Shown: positions 53,157 to 60,701 of the stretch, piece by piece
Position numbering within the stretch: position 1 is the first letter of the stretch
Layout of the letters: each line of letters opens with the position of its first letter
Source of the DNA: Aminobacterium sp. MB27-C1
Lineage (GTDB): Bacteria; Synergistota; Synergistia; Synergistales; Aminobacteriaceae
DNA length: 64,000 nt
NCBI RefSeq assembly: GCF_030908405.1
Contig: NZ_CP133089.1
Coordinates: 2,108,001 to 2,172,000, forward strand
Reading direction: 5' to 3'
Translations under genes and position numbers: made by a program
Notes under the pieces: model-generated
The model's database searches: none
What the model was told of the DNA's origin: nothing
What the model saw: the letters and a program-made list of their open reading frames with translations, nothing else

Positions 53157-53207
53157 TTGGTTTTTAATGCTACTTTTAATTTTTGTTGTTGTGGGAGAAG
53201 AAACTAA
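53157..53207 (+). CDS. Cysteine leader peptide (three consecutive Cys codons)
   Basis: A 16-residue ORF, MVFNATFNFCCCGRRN, read from TTG 53157 to TAA 53205-53207. AGGGAG (53143-53148) lies 8 bp upstream. Codons 10-12 are TGT TGT TGT, directly before a hairpin, and the next genes make cysteine. This is the layout of an amino-acid leader peptide sensing charged tRNA-Cys. An overlapping frame from ATG 53167 has no ribosome site at a usable distance. Unlike the leader of leu, no cysteine-sensing transcriptional attenuator of this kind is familiar to me. Confidence 0.78.
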   Translation: MVFNATFNFCCCGRRN

Positions 53208-53344
53208 CTGTCTCCCCGTAGCGTAAAACATCAGGCTGCGGTGGGTATATAGCCCGTTGTAGCCAAAATAAAGCGCTCTCTAATAATAAGAATAGAAAAT
53301 CGAGATCAGCGGGCTTGTCAAATATGACAAGCCCGCTTTTTTTT
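53193..53344 (+). promoter_or_regulatory. Cysteine attenuator with alternative helices
   Basis: Default fold: GGGAGA (53193-53198) with TCTCCC (53211-53216); GGCTGCGGTGGG (53234-53245) with CCCGTTGTAGCC (53253-53264, some G-U pairs); then terminator AGCGGGCTTGTCA (53308-53320) with 53325-53337 and T8. Alternative fold if the ribosome stalls at the Cys codons: CCCCGTAGC (53214-53222) with GCTGCGGTGGG, freeing AGCCCGT (53251-53257) to pair with GCGGGCT of the terminator arm. The two folds are mutually exclusive. Confidence 0.75.
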
Positions 53345-53426
53345 AAGAAAGGAAGTGATGCCAATGGAATCTGATTGTCCATATGCCTGTTTTCTAAATC
53401 AGATTATTTACCGGAGGTATCAAAAA

Positions 53427-54101
53427 ATGAGAAAATTTGTTTCATATGTAATAAACGCCTGGGAGACTCTCAAATCCGATGTTTTAGCTGTTCCAGGAAA
53501 TGACCCTGCATTTAAGGGGGGCGTTTCAGGATGGCTTGAGGTTATTTTTTGCTATCCTGGCCTTCATGCTATCGTAGTTCATAGAATCATCCATTTTCTA
53601 CATGCAACCCTTCATATTCCATTTCTTCCACGACTGCTCAGTCATATTATGCGATGGCTCACAGGCATAGAAATTCATCCTGGAGCAAAAATAGGGAAAG
53701 GATTTTTTATTGACCATGGTATGGGGATTGTCATTGGGGAAACGGCTGAAGTGGGAAATAACGTAAGACTCTATCATGGCGTAACGTTAGGCGGAACAGG
53801 AAAAGAACAGGGGAAACGCCATCCAACAGTGGAAGACAATGTAATGATTGGAGCCAGAGCCTGCCTTTTAGGTAATATCACCGTTGGAGAAGGAGCAAAA
53901 ATAGGTGCGGGGGCCGTCGTCGTCAAAGATGTGAAAGCAGGTGCCACTGTAGTTGGAATCCCGGCATCTCCATTGGTTCGCCATACAGAAACGGATAGTA
54001 ATGATACTCCTCTTTCAATAAAGATATTGCTTGATCGAATCAACAGATTGGAAAAAGAACTTGATGCACTGAAAAATTACAGAAATGAGGAGGTTGCTTA
54101 A
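53427..54101 (+). CDS. cysE: Serine O-acetyltransferase
   Basis: About 224 residues. CysE makes O-acetylserine from serine and acetyl-CoA. An N-terminal helical part (FCYPGLHAIVVHRIIHF) is followed by hexapeptide repeats of a left-handed beta helix: GAKIGKGFFIDHGMGIVIGE (catalytic DHG-x-G-x-VIGE), YHGVTLGGTGKEQGKRHP and the C-terminal coil. ATG 53427 is preferred (GGAGGT 8 bp upstream). An in-frame ATG at 53364 with AAGGAAG would add about 21 residues. Transcription is controlled by the cysteine attenuator upstream. Confidence 0.94.
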   Translation: MRKFVSYVINAWETLKSDVLAVPGNDPAFKGGVSGWLEVIFCYPGLHAIVVHRIIHFLHATLHIPFLPRLLSHIMRWLTGIEIHPGAKIGKGFFIDHGMGIVIGETAEVGNNVRLYHGVTLGGTGKEQGKRHPTVEDNVMIGARACLLGNITVGEGAKIGAGAVVVKDVKAGATVVGIPASPLVRHTETDSNDTPLSIKILLDRINRLEKELDALKNYRNEEVA

Positions 54102-54102
54102 C

Positions 54103-55029
54103 ATGATTTATAAAACAGATCAAATTGCCTTGAGACAACTTATTGGACATACGCCTCTTTTTATCCTTCGTCCTGACCCTCAAGCTGCATCTATTGCTAT
54201 AAAATTAGAAGGTACAAATATCGGTGGCTCGGTAAAAGACAGAGCTGCCTGGGGAATGCTTCGTTATGCAGAAGAGAGAGGACTTCTTCATGACAATACG
54301 GTTATTGTCGAACCCACATCAGGTAACACAGGTATCGCCTTAGCCATGCTTGGCCAGGCCCTCGGCCTCAAAGTTATTTTGACAATGCCCGAATCCATGT
54401 CACAGGAACGTCGTTCTGTTTTGGCTGCCTATGGAGCAAAACTTCATCTCTCTCCTGCTTCAGAAGGGATGAAAGGTGCCATCGCCCTGGCCCAACGCAT
54501 TCTCACTGAGACTCCGGGAGCGTACATGCCCGACCAATTCAGTAATCCTGGGAATCCATGGGCTCACAGTGTCACGACTGCACCAGAGATTCTTTCGGAA
54601 ATGAAGGGAAAGTCGATTGCGGCCTTCGTCGCCGGCATCGGTTCGGGAGGAACTATTACCGGAACAGGAACGATACTAAAAGCTGTTTACCCTGCACTGC
54701 AAATTATCGGAGTTGAACCTTCAGGGAGTCCTATTCTCAGCGGAGGAAAGGCCGGGGCACATAAAATTCAGGGGATAGGGGCAGGATTTATTCCCAAAAC
54801 ACTCAAAAAAGAGATACTAACGCACGTAACGACAGTAGAAGACCAAGCAGCATTGGAAACAACTCGCTGGCTTGCTCATCATGTTGGGCTTTTCTGCGGA
54901 ATTTCTACAGGAGCAAACGTCTGGGCTGCCATTCAGACTGCGAAAAAATTCGGTCCTGACGATATAGTCGTTACAATTGCCTGTGACCGGGGTGACAAGT
55001 ATCTTAGCACTGAAGCATATAAAGCGTAA
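54103..55029 (+). CDS. cysK: Cysteine synthase (O-acetylserine sulfhydrylase)
   Basis: A 308-residue fold-type II PLP enzyme that makes cysteine from O-acetylserine and sulfide. The PLP lysine is in GGSVKDRAAW, the substrate loop in PTSGNTGIALAM, and the phosphate-binding loop GIGSGGTITGTG. GAGGAGG precedes ATG 54103, one base after cysE. Together they form a two-gene cysteine operon. Confidence 0.95.
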   Translation: MIYKTDQIALRQLIGHTPLFILRPDPQAASIAIKLEGTNIGGSVKDRAAWGMLRYAEERGLLHDNTVIVEPTSGNTGIALAMLGQALGLKVILTMPESMSQERRSVLAAYGAKLHLSPASEGMKGAIALAQRILTETPGAYMPDQFSNPGNPWAHSVTTAPEILSEMKGKSIAAFVAGIGSGGTITGTGTILKAVYPALQIIGVEPSGSPILSGGKAGAHKIQGIGAGFIPKTLKKEILTHVTTVEDQAALETTRWLAHHVGLFCGISTGANVWAAIQTAKKFGPDDIVVTIACDRGDKYLSTEAYKA

Positions 55030-55035
55030 GCATGA

Positions 55036-55074
55036 AAGGGAGAGCTTGAAAATAGAGGCTCCCCCTTCTTTTTT
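55036..55074 (+). terminator. Terminator of the cys operon
   Basis: GGGAGAGC (55038-55045) pairs with GCTCCCCC (about 55058-55065, one mismatch), followed by a T-rich run. Confidence 0.65.
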
Positions 55075-55080
55075 ATCTTA

Positions 55081-56097
55081 TTAAATATCTGGACGAGCTA
55101 AAAATGGAGACTCGTTACGCATTAAAATATCAACGTACTGGGCCCGCTCCCATGAATATGGATCTTTCGCTCTCATCTTGCTTAATACCCCCCTGCACTC
55201 ATCCAAAACTCCATATCCATGTTTCCCCATCCAGCGTTCAACATCATTGACCATTGTATGTATTGATTCAATACCGTTCTTATAGAGAGCACTGACAACC
55301 TGCACACAATCAGCACCAGCAAGTAGCATTTTAGCTACATCTTCTCCTGTAAAAATCCCCCTATTTGCGCAAAGGCTGCCATTGACTGTTCCAAAAAGAA
55401 GGGCGATGAAACGAAGTGGCAAAAGAGAGTCTCTCTCATGACTCATAACAATAGTTCTCTCTTCTTTTTCTTCTTCAGGATTTATATCTGGATTGATAAA
55501 ATTATTGAAAAGTACATATCCCTTTGTTCCCATCTGATCAAGCATTGAAACAAAGTGAAGCGGATTGGTGTAGAAAGGGCTTAATTTTACAGACACAGGA
55601 ATAGATACCACCCGCAAAACTTCTTGAACAGTGGCTAGCTGCTCGTTTTCGATCTGTGAACCACTCATATTTTTATCTATAGGCATAGCGTAAAGGTTGA
55701 GTTCCAGCCCCTGGACTCCCGTCTTGCTTAATTTCTCTGCCCATTCAACCCAAACACTTTTCGTTCCTGCGTTCAAACTCGCAAAAACAGGGACATGGGC
55801 ATCTTTGATAATTTTATTTACCCACATAATATGTTCTTCTGGACCAGCATGTGCTATTCCGGGATGAAGAGCAATCATCTCTGCGTGTCGTTCGTCATCG
55901 TCAGTTAATTCATGTTCGAGAGCCAAAGATTCAAGAGCGATTTGCTCCTCAAAAAGCGATTTGATCACTATGCCTCCCGCGCCTGCTTCTTCAGCTTTAC
56001 GAATAGTTTCAAGGTTCGATGTAATGCCGCTGGCTCCTACGATAACCGGGTTCTTTAACTCCACTCCCATATACTCAGTTGAGAGATCAATTGCCAT
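55081..56097 (-). CDS. Dihydroorotate-dehydrogenase-like FMN enzyme
   Basis: A 338-residue TIM-barrel flavoprotein related to PyrD. Seen are the start YMGVELKNPVIVGASG, PVFASLNAGT, PVSVKLSPFYTNPLHF and the C-terminal GADCVQVVSALYKNGIE (phosphate-binding region). The catalytic base that defines true PyrD was not identified with confidence, and no pyrimidine genes are near, so the substrate is open. GGGGGAAG precedes ATG 56097; an upstream in-frame ATG (56136) lacks a ribosome site. Confidence 0.8.
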   Translation of the reverse strand: MAIDLSTEYMGVELKNPVIVGASGITSNLETIRKAEEAGAGGIVIKSLFEEQIALESLALEHELTDDDERHAEMIALHPGIAHAGPEEHIMWVNKIIKDAHVPVFASLNAGTKSVWVEWAEKLSKTGVQGLELNLYAMPIDKNMSGSQIENEQLATVQEVLRVVSIPVSVKLSPFYTNPLHFVSMLDQMGTKGYVLFNNFINPDINPEEEKEERTIVMSHERDSLLPLRFIALLFGTVNGSLCANRGIFTGEDVAKMLLAGADCVQVVSALYKNGIESIHTMVNDVERWMGKHGYGVLDECRGVLSKMRAKDPYSWERAQYVDILMRNESPFLARPDI

Positions 56098-56213
56098 GTT
56101 ACTTCCCCCTTTCTCGTTTGAGCACTTATTTGTCATTGTACCCTAATACACAAGTGAGAAATACTCTTAGTCTATAATATAAATTCCTACTAGCAATGAA
56201 AGGAGAGATGAAG

Positions 56214-56783
56214 ATGAACCTTGTACTCGAAACAATAAAAAATCGTCGAAGTATCAGGCATTTCTTGCCTTCCCAAGTAAGTAATGAGGAACTGTCTCAA
56301 ATACTTGATGCTGGGATATGGGCTCCAAGCGGACATAACGATCAGCCATGGCATTTTACAATTATTCAAAAGAAAGAAATAATCGATATGATCAGCGATA
56401 AAACAGTATCTCTTATGAAAAAATCGCCAGTTGATTGGGTTCGTAGAATGGGAGAAAAGGAAGGATTTCATATCTATTACAATGCTCCCACTATTATTAT
56501 CATTTCGGGTAAAAAAAATGAAGATTCGTTATTGAAACCGATTGCAGACTGCTCAGCAGCCATAGAGAACATGCTTCTTGCAGCTGAATCTTTGAATGTA
56601 GGAACATGCTGGATTGGGTTCTCTGGTTTCTTCTTCGCCGCAGCTACACCAGAAGAGCTTAAAATGATCGGAGTTCCAGAAGGATATGAACCTTTTTATA
56701 GTATCGCTATGGGATATAAAGATCCAGACCGCCACTACGGAGCACCACGTCGTAAAGAAAATACAATTACGTACATACGCTAA
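56214..56783 (+). CDS. Nitroreductase-family flavoprotein
   Basis: A 189-residue NADH- or NADPH-dependent FMN enzyme. NRRSIRHFLPSQVSNEEL at the start supplies FMN phosphate contacts; WAPSGHNDQPWHFTII and the late GTCWIGFSG, YKDPDRHYGAPRR are family blocks. AGGAGAG lies 6 bp before ATG 56214. Divergent from the dihydroorotate-dehydrogenase-like gene. Substrate unknown. Confidence 0.9.
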   Translation: MNLVLETIKNRRSIRHFLPSQVSNEELSQILDAGIWAPSGHNDQPWHFTIIQKKEIIDMISDKTVSLMKKSPVDWVRRMGEKEGFHIYYNAPTIIIISGKKNEDSLLKPIADCSAAIENMLLAAESLNVGTCWIGFSGFFFAAATPEELKMIGVPEGYEPFYSIAMGYKDPDRHYGAPRRKENTITYIR

Positions 56784-56811
56784 AGCGTAACCATAATATT
56801 ACAATATAAAG

Positions 56812-56853
56812 AATCTCCCCGCATCATAAGATAACGGGGAGATTTATTTTTAT
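56812..56853. terminator. Bidirectional terminator
   Basis: AATCTCCCCG (56812-56821) pairs with CGGGGAGATT (56835-56844), with a T run; its right end touches the stop of the convergent flavoprotein gene. Confidence 0.85.
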
Positions 56854-58232
56854 TTCTTGAAAATAATTGAACGTGCAGCAACAACACCACTTGAAGCAGC
56901 CTGAATAATTCCTCGACTGACTCCTGCGCCGTCTCCAGCCATATAGAGATTTTGAATTGTAGGAGTCTCAAGAGTATCTTTCAATTCAAGACGCAGAGAA
57001 TAAAGTTTGATTTCCACTCCGTACAGAAGCGTATCATTCATATTAATTCCCGGCATAATAATATTGAGAGCCTCTATAAACTCTACAATATCCGTTAGAA
57101 AGCGATGGGGTAAAACAAGACTCAAATCTCCGGGCTGAGCTTGGGCGGTAGGTTTTACCATTCCCCTCATGATGCGAGCTTCTGTTGAACGACGTCCATC
57201 TCGAAGATCTCCCAAACGTTGAACAAGAATTCCGCCGCCTGCCAACATATTTGCCAACTTGGCGATGTGAGTCGCGTAGCCTATGGGATCATTAAAAGGT
57301 TGCGTAAAATTCTTTGTTACGAGAATAGCAAAATTCGTATTTTTAGACTTTACATTCTTTAAACTGTGCCCATTTACCGTTACGAGATCATGAGCCTTAT
57401 TATATTCATGAACAACAAAGCCTGATGGGTTCATACAAAAGGTACGACAACGATCGTCAAAAGTCGGGGTATTGTAAAGACATTTAATTTCATAAAAGTG
57501 ATTGGTTAGATCCTGACAAATACTATCTGGTATTTCTACCCGCACCCCAATATCTACTGGCATGGAAGCGATGGGCAGGTTGTATTGATTTACAATGCCT
57601 TCAAGCCATGAACTTCCTTCACGGCCTGGAGCTAAAATAACATTATCTGCCTCGATTTCACGCCCATCCTTCAAGGCGATGCCTTCAATAACTCCGTTTC
57701 GAACTTTGACTTCCATTACTTCCGTATTCATGAGAATGTCACACTTTTCCTTTAACTCCTCATACATGTTATTAAGCACCATGCGAGAAGCATCTGTTCC
57801 TATGTGACGAATTCTAGCCGGTATGATTTTTATTCCGCGACTTGCTGCTCTTTGAATCGTATCTTTTACAATATCCCCTGTCGGTTCGTAATAATTCTTA
57901 TCTGCGCCAAAACTGACAAAAGCATCATCAACATACCGAATCATATTCTCAAGCGCATCTTCGCCTATGCACTCTTCGAGATTTCCGCCAAAGCCAGTGG
58001 TCAGCGTGAGCTTTCCGTCAGAGGCAGATCCGGCCCCACCCCATCCAGAAACGATATTACACGAGTTGCAATTGACACATACAGGGGAAAGTCCCTCAAG
58101 AATAGGACATTTTCTGTCTTTTATAACTTTTCCTTTGTCAACTATAAGAACTTTCTTATCATTCTTCACTAACTCCATGGCCGCAAAGATGCCTGCAGGC
58201 CCAGATCCCACTATAATAACGTCGTATTTCAC
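56850..58232 (-). CDS. FAD-dependent dehydrogenase (COG2509-type)
   Basis: A 460-residue flavoprotein. The N-terminal dinucleotide motif VIIVGSGPAGIFAA binds FAD. A cysteine-rich stretch CPILEGLSPVCVNCNSCNIVSG lies near residues 42-62 (shown here only as CPILEG and CVNCNSC) and could hold a cluster or metal. GWGGAGSASDGKLT and the C-terminal NLYMAGDGAGVSRGI complete the fold. Starts at GTG 58232 after AAGGAGAG. Function is not known in detail. Confidence 0.85.
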   Translation of the reverse strand: MKYDVIIVGSGPAGIFAAMELVKNDKKVLIVDKGKVIKDRKCPILEGLSPVCVNCNSCNIVSGWGGAGSASDGKLTLTTGFGGNLEECIGEDALENMIRYVDDAFVSFGADKNYYEPTGDIVKDTIQRAASRGIKIIPARIRHIGTDASRMVLNNMYEELKEKCDILMNTEVMEVKVRNGVIEGIALKDGREIEADNVILAPGREGSSWLEGIVNQYNLPIASMPVDIGVRVEIPDSICQDLTNHFYEIKCLYNTPTFDDRCRTFCMNPSGFVVHEYNKAHDLVTVNGHSLKNVKSKNTNFAILVTKNFTQPFNDPIGYATHIAKLANMLAGGGILVQRLGDLRDGRRSTEARIMRGMVKPTAQAQPGDLSLVLPHRFLTDIVEFIEALNIIMPGINMNDTLLYGVEIKLYSLRLELKDTLETPTIQNLYMAGDGAGVSRGIIQAASSGVVAARSIIFKK

Positions 58233-58324
58233 CGTTATTTCTCTCCTTCACTATCAAAATTTACTCGTTGGCCACATGGAAAGTATAGGGGTAGGTATCA
58301 ATAGGTGACCCTTGAGATGATACC

Positions 58325-58356
58325 ATAAAAAAGAGCCCTTCTCCATGAAGAGCTCT
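58325..58356 (-). terminator. Terminator after the 48-residue ORF
   Basis: Minus strand: AGAGCTCTTC, loop ATGGA, GAAGGGCTCT (one G-U pair) and then T6, 39 bp after the stop codon. Confidence 0.8.
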
Positions 58357-58394
58357 TCCGTCATAATGCAGGTGAGATTATTTATTCGAATGAT

Positions 58395-58541
58395 CTAACG
58401 ATAGCCTTCAAAAGGACCTCTCCATCGAACTTCGATAAGTCCCTCTGAATTGAACATCTCTATAGAATCCACGACTTCATAAAACGCAATAGCATTCTCT
58501 CTCTGTACTTTTCCCCTTTTCTTCGCTTTAACCACCCTCAT
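58395..58541 (-). CDS. Unknown 48-residue ORF under a Val/Ile attenuator
   Basis: ATG 58541 to TAG 58395-58397. The product begins MRVVKAKKRGKVQREN, is basic at the N-terminus and ends EVRWRGPFEGYR; I recognise no family. AAGGGGGG lies only about 2-5 bp before the ATG, so the ribosome site is crowded. It sits between an attenuator terminator (58598-58634) and its own terminator (58325-58356), the only ORF on that transcript. It may be a small functional protein, or the last piece of a lost branched-chain amino-acid gene. Confidence 0.5.
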   Translation of the reverse strand: MRVVKAKKRGKVQRENAIAFYEVVDSIEMFNSEGLIEVRWRGPFEGYR

Positions 58542-58597
58542 CTCCCCCCTTCTTTTCTTATTGGCGGCATTCTCCTTGGGATAGAGACCTTGACCAT

Positions 58598-58690
58598 AAA
58601 AAAAGCCGGAAACCGCTTAAAGCGGATCCCGGCTCTGGTGTTTGTGAGTAAGGGCAATTAAATGCCGATCACACCAGGAGGGGATCCGCT
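58598..58690 (-). promoter_or_regulatory. Branched-chain amino-acid attenuator
   Basis: Minus-strand terminator: AGCCGG...CCGGCT with an inner CCGCT/AGCGG stem (58604-58634) and T7. The terminator's 5' arm GGGATCCGCT (58630-58621) is the exact complement of AGCGGATCCC in the leader ORF (58690-58681), and CTGGTGT (58677-58671 as read) complements ACACCAG (58641-58635). That long antiterminator helix excludes the terminator. Confidence 0.85.
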
Positions 58691-58756
58691 GCTAATAATA
58701 ACGACTACAGGTAGAGAAATTAGAGACTGAAGAAACATACTTTTAACTAGCTGCAT
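58658..58756 (-). CDS. Val/Ile-rich leader peptide, ilv-type
   Basis: A 32-codon ORF from ATG 58756 to TAA. AGGAGGG lies 6 bp upstream. The product begins MQLVKSMFLQSLISL and continues PVVVIISSGSPPGVIGI. Codons 17-21 (58708-58694) are GTA GTC GTT ATT ATT, three valines then two isoleucines, just ahead of the antiterminator sequence. This is the pattern of leader peptides of ilv operons, which sense charged tRNA-Val/Ile/Leu. No ilv gene follows. Confidence 0.87.
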   Translation of the reverse strand: MQLVKSMFLQSLISLPVVVIISSGSPPGVIGI

Positions 58757-58801
58757 TTCGAACCCTCCTTCTGTGTCCAAATTATTTGAATATTTCCACA
58801 C

Positions 58802-58830
58802 ATTATATTGTCGATTATTTCGCCTGTCAA
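58802..58830 (-). promoter_or_regulatory. Consensus promoter of the orphan attenuator
   Basis: TTGACA (58830-58825), 17 bp, TATAAT (58807-58802) on the minus strand: a perfect sigma-70 consensus, about 45 bp before the leader peptide start. Confidence 0.9.
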
Positions 58831-58849
58831 CCCTTTTTGGGCATAAATA

Positions 58850-60130
58850 TTAATACAATCCAGTCAATTTTGGCAAAACCGTAGAGATCCAGGGAAGATA
58901 GGTTAAAAGCAAAACATCAACAACCATGATCAAAATAAATGGCCATACTGCTCGTGTAATATCCTCAAGCTTGATATCGGCAATGCTGCACCCAATGAAG
59001 AGGCATACACCCAATGGCGGAGTAACCATTCCTATTGCAAGGTTTACAACTAATACGATCCCAAAATGGAGAGGATCTACACCTATCTGAGTAATGACCG
59101 GCAATAAGACAGGCACCAAAATAATAATGGCCGCAACTGTTTCCATGAACGTTCCCAAGAAAAGGAGCAAGATGTTAATGAGGGTTAAGATAACAACAGG
59201 ATTTTTTGAAATCGATAAAATAACCTCTGCAACGGCCTGAGGAACTTGTTCAGCAGTAAGAATCCAGCTGAAAACAGATGAAGTGGCAATAATAAACATG
59301 ATCATCGACGTTCCCATAACTGTCGTAACAAGAATATTCTTCAGTTGAGAAAGATGAAGTTCCTTATAAATGAAAAAACCGACGATGAAGCCATAAACGA
59401 CAGCCACTACTGCCGCTTCTGTAGGGGTAAAGACACCACCATAGATTCCCCCCAGAATAATTACAGGCATCATGAGGGCGAGAATTGCCTGTTTAAAAGT
59501 TTGCCAAATTCGTCCTAAAGTCGGTTTTTCGTCGCCATGATACCCCTTTTTCCTGGATATTAGCCAGGCTACAAACATCAGAGAACAACCGACAAGAATG
59601 CCAGGGAGAATGCCACCCATAAAGAGAGCGCCTATAGAAACTCCGGTAAGAACTCCGTAAATTATCATAGGAATGCTTGGTGGAATCATAACGCCCAAAG
59701 TACCAGCAGTTGCTTGAACAGCTGTAGCAAAAGGCTTGTCGTATCCCCGCCGTACCATTGCCGGTATTAAAATAGTTCCAATAGCAGCAACTGTAGCTAC
59801 CGCTGCTCCTGAGATCGCTCCAAAAAACATACTCGCTATAATGGCAACAAAAGCTAATCCACCAGAAAAACGACCCACAATAGAGTTGGCAAATTCAACA
59901 AGACGTCTTGAAATACCCCCAAACTCCATTAACGAGCCCGCGAGAATAAAAAAAGGCACCGCCATGAGAGGAAAAGAATCTGCCGCCGTAAACATTTTTT
60001 GAACTATTACTATAGGAGGGATCGCCCCTGAAAAAAGAATAGCGGCAACAGAAGCCAGACCAATAGCTATAGCAATAGGCACGTTTATAACAAAAAACAA
60101 AATGAGACTAGCAAAAAGAACAGTGGTCAT
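58850..60130 (-). CDS. dctM: TRAP transporter large membrane subunit
   Basis: A 426-residue DctM-family protein with about 12 membrane helices. GVMIPPSIPMIIYGV, FTPTEAAVVAVVYG and VNLAIGMVTPPLGVCLFIGC are family signatures. It carries out Na+-coupled import of the ligand delivered by DctP. It overlaps dctQ by 4 bp (ATGA type). Last gene of the set from panB. Confidence 0.95.
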   Translation of the reverse strand: MTTVLFASLILFFVINVPIAIAIGLASVAAILFSGAIPPIVIVQKMFTAADSFPLMAVPFFILAGSLMEFGGISRRLVEFANSIVGRFSGGLAFVAIIASMFFGAISGAAVATVAAIGTILIPAMVRRGYDKPFATAVQATAGTLGVMIPPSIPMIIYGVLTGVSIGALFMGGILPGILVGCSLMFVAWLISRKKGYHGDEKPTLGRIWQTFKQAILALMMPVIILGGIYGGVFTPTEAAVVAVVYGFIVGFFIYKELHLSQLKNILVTTVMGTSMIMFIIATSSVFSWILTAEQVPQAVAEVILSISKNPVVILTLINILLLFLGTFMETVAAIIILVPVLLPVITQIGVDPLHFGIVLVVNLAIGMVTPPLGVCLFIGCSIADIKLEDITRAVWPFILIMVVDVLLLTYLPWISTVLPKLTGLY

Positions 60131-60615
60131 ATGGCTTCATCCCTTCTTCCTACAACAATAGATAAGGCCTGTTCGATGGAATAGATAAACATGAGGACAC
60201 CACTTACAAAAATGGCTGAATAAGGAATCCCCATGGATATTTCCATCGCCGGAGATCGCTGTCCTGAAACGATAAAAAGAATTCGACGTCCATAAATAAC
60301 CATGAGTGCGAAAAATACCGCCGCACAGAGAGTTGCCAGAAAAGCAACACCTTTTTTCATTTTTGGAGGCAACATATTTACAACCACTTCCACACCGATA
60401 TGTGCTCCCCTTTTAACGCCAATACTGGCCCCAAGAAAGGAAATCCAGACAAGAATATATCTGGAAAGTTCTTCTGACCATGGCAGAGAAGAGTGGAGAA
60501 CGAAGCGAAATATGACTTGTAAGAAAACAACAACAACCATAACAATCAATAAAAGACTGACGGCATATTCTACAATCCGGTTTAAACCGTTAAGCAATTT
60601 TTTCAAAAGAATCAC
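60127..60615 (-). CDS. dctQ: TRAP transporter small membrane subunit
   Basis: A 162-residue DctQ-type protein with four helices. The conserved LPWSEELSRYILVWISFLGASIGVKRGAHIGVE block is present (WSEELSRY core near residue 40). GTG start at 60615 after AAAGGGG. Lies between dctP and dctM. Confidence 0.93.
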   Translation of the reverse strand: MILLKKLLNGLNRIVEYAVSLLLIVMVVVVFLQVIFRFVLHSSLPWSEELSRYILVWISFLGASIGVKRGAHIGVEVVVNMLPPKMKKGVAFLATLCAAVFFALMVIYGRRILFIVSGQRSPAMEISMGIPYSAIFVSGVLMFIYSIEQALSIVVGRRDEAI

Positions 60616-60645
60616 ACTACCCCTTCTTTCTGCCGAAGAACACCT

Positions 60646-60684
60646 ACAAAAAGGGAGGGAGAAGGAAAAGCTCTCCCTCTCCCT
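60646..60684 (-). promoter_or_regulatory. Intercistronic hairpin after dctP
   Basis: AGGGAGGGAGA (60652-60662) pairs with TCTCCCTCTCCCT (60672-60684), followed on the minus strand by T5. It may partly terminate or stabilise dctP mRNA so that the binding protein exceeds the membrane subunits. Confidence 0.6.
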
Positions 60685-60701
60685 ATGACATACGAACGGC
60701 T

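Noticed and set aside
53167-53226. Overlapping short frame in the cys leader coding MLLLIFVVVGEET, which looks like a branched-chain leader
   Set aside because: AGGGAG is 18 bp from that ATG, too far, whereas it is 8 bp from the TTG of the Cys-rich frame; the downstream genes make cysteine.
48635-53426. T-box riboswitches before leuA or cysE
   Set aside because: No T-box consensus (AGGGTGG-type) was found; short leader ORFs with the relevant codons explain both terminators better.
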